Source: an uncultured Lachnospiraceae bacterium (GTDB lineage Bacteria; Bacillota; Clostridia; Lachnospirales; Lachnospiraceae). Taken from it: a stretch of DNA of 10,202 bases. The translations under genes and the position numbers were made by a program. The notes under the pieces were generated by a model that searched no databases, was not told the origin of the DNA, and saw only the letters and a list, made by a program, of their open reading frames with translations. The stretch lies in NCBI GenBank assembly GCA_910583895.1, contig CAJTYJ010000070.1:1-10202 (forward strand), given 5' to 3'. Shown piece by piece: positions 7,087 to 10,202 of this stretch. Each line of letters begins with the position of its first letter. Within the stretch, counting starts at the first letter, position 1.

Positions 7087-7223
7087 ACCTGATACTTTTT
7101 GATGGATAGAAATGGAATACGGCATAAGGAAAACATAGATTTCCCGGGTATGCGCCGGCTTGAGACGGGGCAGAATAAGCAGTAGGGCAAAGAAACTTGT
7201 GCAGGCAGGAATGGGTGACTTTT

Positions 7224-7829
7224 ATGTGCGGCAGATATTATGTGGATGATGAGACGGCCAGAGAGATTGCAAAGCTGCTCCGGCAGATGGAAGAAAGGCA
7301 AAGACAGGCATCTATGCAGGCTGTGGGCAGGATCGTGGCCGGCGATATCCATCCGGGGCAGGAGGCGCCGGTGCTGGCGGAAAAAGACGGCTCCCTGTGC
7401 TGTGGCTGGCAGCGCTGGGGATTTCCCGGCTATGAGGGGAAAAAGCTGATCTTCAATGCCAGATGTGAGTCGGTACTGGGAAAGCCTTTGTTCCGGGCCG
7501 GCATACAGCACAGGCGTATCGTGGTTCCGGCATCCTGGTTTTACGAATGGAATCCCCGGAAAGAGAAGAACACATTTTGCAGGAACGATATGCCGCTTTT
7601 GTTTATGGCGGGGCTTGGCAGACGGTATGAAGACGGAGAGCATTTTGTGATCCTTACGACTGCCGCAAACGCTTCCATGAAGCCGGTGCATGACAGAATG
7701 CCGCTGATCCTGGAGCGGCAGGAGGTCGCAGAATGGATATTTCATGATGCGAAGACAGCAAACATCCTGCACAAAACTCCCTGTCTGCTGGAGCGGAAGA
7801 CGGATTATGAACAGTTGAGCCTGTTCTGA
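7224..7829 (+). CDS. SRAP/HMCES-family abasic-site protein (YedK-like)
   Basis: This 201-residue protein belongs to the SOS-response-associated peptidase (SRAP) family, bacterial relatives of human HMCES. After removal of Met1, Cys2 forms a thiazolidine crosslink with abasic sites in single-stranded DNA, protecting them from strand breakage. The active site is visible: MCGRY (C2), FNARCES (N78), WFYEW (E108) and the histidine in VHDRMP (H156). The start is set at 7224 because family members must begin Met-Cys; a TTG at 7197 would add nine residues and bury the catalytic cysteine. The ribosome binding site is poor (AGGA about 14 bases upstream). The gene lies 102 bases before the translesion polymerase, a well-known association. 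No LexA box is seen upstream of it, so it may be expressed from the GNAT promoter or a weak promoter of its own. Confidence 0.93.
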   Translation: MCGRYYVDDETAREIAKLLRQMEERQRQASMQAVGRIVAGDIHPGQEAPVLAEKDGSLCCGWQRWGFPGYEGKKLIFNARCESVLGKPLFRAGIQHRRIVVPASWFYEWNPRKEKNTFCRNDMPLLFMAGLGRRYEDGEHFVILTTAANASMKPVHDRMPLILERQEVAEWIFHDAKTANILHKTPCLLERKTDYEQLSLF

Positions 7830-7883
7830 ACTTCCTTTTGATTTCAGGTGGAAAGGTGTGGGCTGTTTAACAGATATTACCGC

Positions 7884-7912
7884 TTGAAAATAGAACGTAT
7901 GTTTACTACAAT
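7884..7912 (+). promoter_or_regulatory. promoter of the translesion polymerase gene
   Basis: TTGAAA (7884-7889) and TACAAT (7907-7912) are separated by exactly 17 bases, a near-consensus sigma-A promoter. The predicted start near 7919 leaves a very short leader that begins just before the AGGAGGTG ribosome binding site. The LexA box fills the spacer between the two hexamers. Confidence 0.75.
7892..7905. promoter_or_regulatory. LexA (DinR) SOS box
   Basis: GAACGTATGTTT (7893-7904) fits the Gram-positive LexA operator pattern GAAC-RNRY-GTTY at every position and differs from the perfect palindrome only at its last base. It lies between the -35 and -10 boxes of the polymerase promoter, where bound LexA would block RNA polymerase. 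It is the only convincing LexA box I found in the window. Confidence 0.82.
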
Positions 7913-7920
7913 GAATGCAC

Positions 7921-7928
7921 AGGAGGTG
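7921..7928 (+). promoter_or_regulatory. ribosome binding site that fixes the polymerase start
   Basis: AGGAGGTG is a near-perfect Shine-Dalgarno sequence, with its AGGAGG core five bases before the ATG at 7932. It decides between 7932 and the longer in-frame starts at 7848 (GTG), 7899 and 7911, all of which lie upstream of the predicted transcription start. Confidence 0.8.
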
Positions 7929-7931
7929 AAC

Positions 7932-9152
7932 ATGCGTTTGGAAAACATTATTTTTCATATAGATGTCAATTCGGCCTATCTTTCCTGGGAGGCCGTTTAT
8001 CGTCTGGCCCACAAAGGGGAAAGGCAGGATCTGCGCGAGATCGCTTCTGCGGTAGGGGGAGATATTACCCTGCGGCATGGGATCATACTGGCAAAATCCA
8101 TCCCGGCTAAGGCATATGGGGTCAAGACAGGCGAGTCCATTCCGGAGGCCAGAAGAAAATGCCCGAATCTGCTTCTGGTTCCGCCCGATTATGGACTGTA
8201 CGAGCAGTGTTCCGCCGCTTTTATGGCAATTCTGCGGGAATATTCCGATGTTGTGGAACAATATAGTATTGATGAGGCGTTTGTGGACATGAGTGCAAGC
8301 TGTCATCTGTTCGGAACGCCGGAAGAAACGGCGCAGCAGATCAAAGACCGCATCCGGGAGGAGCTGGGATTTACGGTCAACATAGGGATATCTACCAATA
8401 AGCTGCTGGCAAAAATGGCGTCGGATTTTCAGAAGCCGGACCGGCTGCATACTCTGTATCCGGAGGAGATCAAAGAAAAGATGTGGCCGCTCCCCATATC
8501 AGATCTGTTCTTTGTGGGACATGCCACGGCGGGAAAACTGTTATCCATGGGAATCCGTACCATCGGGGAGCTGGCAGGTGCAGATCCGGCATGGTTGAAA
8601 AGGCTGTTGAAGAAACAGGGGGAGATCATATGGGGATTTGCCAACGGCATCGACCTTTCCCCGGTGCTGGCGCAGCTTCCGGCAAATAAAGGCTATGGGA
8701 ACAGCACTACGACGCCCTGTGATGTGACAGATGTGGAGACGGCGGACCGGGTGCTCCTGGCCCTTTCCGAAACAGTGGGAAACCGTCTGCGCGCAGACCG
8801 GGTACAGGTCCGCGTGGTATCCGTGGGGATCCGGTATTCGGATCTGTCCTGTGTATCGCACCAAATGGGGCTGCAGAACCCGACAGACCTGACCATAGAA
8901 ATCTATAAGGCAGCCAGCGGCCTGTTCCGGGAACTGTGGAATGGAAATCCCATTCGTCATCTGGGGGTGCACACGGGCAGGATAAGCGGGGCAGACTCCG
9001 GCAGGCAGCTGAATCTGTTTGATGAAATGGATTATGAAAAGATCGCCAGGATGGATGAGACGGTGGATGATATAAGAAAACGTTTTGGAACAGACGTTCT
9101 TATGCGGGCTGCATTTCTGAACCAGCCTATCAACCATATGACCGGGCAATGA
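7932..9152 (+). CDS. Y-family translesion DNA polymerase (UmuC/DinB-like)
   Basis: The 406-residue protein is an error-prone polymerase that copies past damaged bases. The palm carries HIDVNSAY (9-16; metal ligand D11, probable steric gate Y16) and YSIDEAFVD (111-119; catalytic D114 and E115). GISTNKLLAKMAS (152-164) follows, then a helix-hairpin-helix region (about 189-215), the little-finger domain (about 250-350) and a sliding-clamp-binding motif QLNLF (359-363). The DVN motif is nearer to UmuC and Firmicute UvrX/YqjW-type proteins than to classical DinB, which has DMD. All catalytic residues are present. Unlike many Firmicute relatives, it has no YolD-like gene beside it. It has its own LexA-controlled promoter and is followed after 25 bases by a small unknown gene, probably in the same transcript. 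A long open frame on the opposite strand is a codon-bias shadow. Confidence 0.94.
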   Translation: MRLENIIFHIDVNSAYLSWEAVYRLAHKGERQDLREIASAVGGDITLRHGIILAKSIPAKAYGVKTGESIPEARRKCPNLLLVPPDYGLYEQCSAAFMAILREYSDVVEQYSIDEAFVDMSASCHLFGTPEETAQQIKDRIREELGFTVNIGISTNKLLAKMASDFQKPDRLHTLYPEEIKEKMWPLPISDLFFVGHATAGKLLSMGIRTIGELAGADPAWLKRLLKKQGEIIWGFANGIDLSPVLAQLPANKGYGNSTTTPCDVTDVETADRVLLALSETVGNRLRADRVQVRVVSVGIRYSDLSCVSHQMGLQNPTDLTIEIYKAASGLFRELWNGNPIRHLGVHTGRISGADSGRQLNLFDEMDYEKIARMDETVDDIRKRFGTDVLMRAAFLNQPINHMTGQ

Positions 9153-9177
9153 TCCGGTGGAAAGGGGAAAGTAAAAG

Positions 9178-9489
9178 ATGGCATTTGGAATCGGTGCGCA
9201 TTCTTCCGGGGCAGATGCAGGCAGTGTCAGGGGAACACAGAAAAGAATCGGTTGTCAGTGCTGGTTTACCAGTACCGGAAGGATTATGCCCCTGATGTTG
9301 AAAATACAGGATGAGAATGGAGAAATACAGACAATCCGGGAAATCACAGTCCATTCTCAGGAAAAGAAGCGGTACGCCGGAGTTCCCGCCATGGAATATG
9401 ACTGTACACTGGTCCTCCATGGCCAGAGCATAAGAGTATGGTTGATCTACTATCAGGCGGAAAACAGGTGGGTGATCAACTTTCGATGA
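9178..9489 (+). CDS. uncharacterised small protein in the SOS operon
   Basis: I do not recognise this 103-residue protein. It starts with a glycine/serine-rich low-complexity stretch (about 1-20). What follows reads as alternating beta strands: IGCQCWFTSTGRIMPLMLKI (24-43), a charged turn DENGEIQ, IREITVHS, then YDCTLVLHGQSIRVWLIYYQ (74-93) and a final RWVINF. There is no signal peptide or membrane segment, and it looks like a small cytoplasmic beta-rich domain. A GGGGA ribosome binding site lies 9 bases before the ATG. It begins 25 bases after the polymerase stop with no terminator between, so it should be SOS-induced with the polymerase. A role as an accessory or modulator of translesion synthesis is a guess from position alone. 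Codon use resembles the polymerase gene, and the frame is well kept, which supports a real gene. Confidence 0.75.
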   Translation: MAFGIGAHSSGADAGSVRGTQKRIGCQCWFTSTGRIMPLMLKIQDENGEIQTIREITVHSQEKKRYAGVPAMEYDCTLVLHGQSIRVWLIYYQAENRWVINFR

Positions 9490-9512
9490 CGACTCTGTTA
9501 AAAGCAAAGTCC

Positions 9513-10202
9513 TTAAAGGTATTTGTTTATGTCGTACTGCCCGATCACATTTTTTCCCAATAAGGTGATCGCCTGTCTGGGGCATTTGTTGATACAGCGA
9601 TAGCACATGGTACATTGATTGCCGGCAAAGGCAGTACCGTCTTCTGATCTGATATTTTTCATGGGGCACAGCGTTTCACATAAGCCGCACCCGATACATT
9701 TTTGCTGGTCGATCTTCAACTGATCCGTGTAGTGTTTTGTCCTGCTGTAGAAGTAAAGCCTTTGGCCAAACAGTCCGGCAGCATGATACCAGATACCCAA
9801 TCCCTCCTGTGGTGGCTTTCCGCTTTTGATTCGGGTGACCGCTTTATGGATCTTTGCGTCTGTGTTTCTTATCAATGTAAGATTTTTCTCGTATTTTCGT
9901 TTCAAAACTTTTTCGTCGCAGATACTGTCCGGCATTTTCAGATGCAGGCCGCCGGTTATGACCGCACCGTATTTTTTGAAAAGCCGTGCCAGGATTCCGG
10001 CCCCGTCACCGCTGAAAAGCCCCATGGTCGCGATGATGAAAATTCTTTTCCCATTCCAGATCTGCCTGTTTGCGACGATATAGTCCTGGAGTATTTTAGG
10101 AATATTGCTGAATTGGACCGGGTAGCATATTACGATTTCGCGCGCAGCGATGATGTGCGTGACCGCTTCGGCCTGTTCTATGGAAAAGGCCGGACTGCTC
10201 TT
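9513..10202 (-). CDS. EFR1-family flavodoxin-ferredoxin, 5' end outside window
   Basis: The frame stays open from the right edge to TAA at 9513-9515, giving at least 229 residues; the true start lies beyond the window. The first visible part is a flavodoxin-like domain: REIVICYPVQFSNIPKIL, then NGKRIFIIATMGLFSGDGAG and GGLHLKMPDS. A bacterial-type ferredoxin domain follows, with two complete [4Fe-4S] ligand sets, CIGCGLCETLCP and CTMCYRCINKCP. This flavin-plus-iron-sulfur layout fits the EFR1 family of Clostridia, thought to carry electrons, though the physiological partner is unknown. The ATG at 10025 is internal to the flavodoxin fold and should not be used as the start. The gene converges on the small SOS-linked gene with only 23 bases between the stops, and no hairpin terminator is visible there. 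Confidence 0.88.
   Translation of the reverse strand, partial: KSSPAFSIEQAEAVTHIIAAREIVICYPVQFSNIPKILQDYIVANRQIWNGKRIFIIATMGLFSGDGAGILARLFKKYGAVITGGLHLKMPDSICDEKVLKRKYEKNLTLIRNTDAKIHKAVTRIKSGKPPQEGLGIWYHAAGLFGQRLYFYSRTKHYTDQLKIDQQKCIGCGLCETLCPMKNIRSEDGTAFAGNQCTMCYRCINKCPRQAITLLGKNVIGQYDINKYL

Noticed and set aside
7083..8450. 455-codon open frame on the minus strand across the SRAP and polymerase genes
   Set aside because: It lies antisense to two genes with complete active sites, has no recognisable domain and has an improbable composition rich in Cys, His, Pro and Arg. It is a codon-bias shadow.
1..10202. CRISPR array, tRNA, rRNA or complete insertion sequence
   Set aside because: I found no regularly spaced direct repeats, no cloverleaf or rRNA sequence, and no transposase gene in the window.

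Overview
The window looks like chromosomal DNA from a gut-type Firmicute, most likely a Clostridia/Lachnospiraceae relative. The signs are AGGAGG-type ribosome binding sites, TTGAAA/TATAAT promoters, moderate GC, a Gram-positive LexA (DinR) box and an EFR1-type flavodoxin-ferredoxin. The genus cannot be read from the sequence.

Layout. Positions 1-1306 look like decayed accessory DNA. They hold a possible coding tail at the left edge, about 340 bases without a gene but with inverted repeats, a small intact SymE-like gene, a parA gene cut off after 91 codons, and a minus-strand coding remnant fused directly to the parA break. From about 1340 the window becomes orderly. An extended -10 promoter precedes a complete sbcD-sbcC operon (double-strand-break and hairpin nuclease) whose genes overlap by 14 bases. 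A strong stem-loop separates sbcC from a convergent gene for a membrane-anchored XRE-type regulator, which has its own promoter with a dyad over the -35 box. A GNAT acetyltransferase gene follows on the plus strand.

The region 7224-9489 is a DNA-damage cluster. It holds a SRAP/HMCES-type abasic-site crosslinking protein, a Y-family (UmuC/DinB-like) translesion polymerase with a clamp-binding motif, and a 103-residue protein of unknown function. A textbook LexA box sits inside the polymerase promoter (TTGAAA-17-TACAAT), so the polymerase and the unknown small protein are probably SOS-induced together. A convergent, 5'-truncated EFR1-family ferredoxin closes the window.

How they work together. 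SbcCD processes hairpins and blocked ends, SRAP shields abasic sites in single-stranded DNA, and the Y-family polymerase bypasses lesions, so the core reads as a genome-maintenance neighbourhood beside the scar of a mobile element. No clearly new multi-gene defence system is visible. The best leads for new biology are the uncharacterised 103-residue SOS-linked protein and the membrane-tethered regulator.
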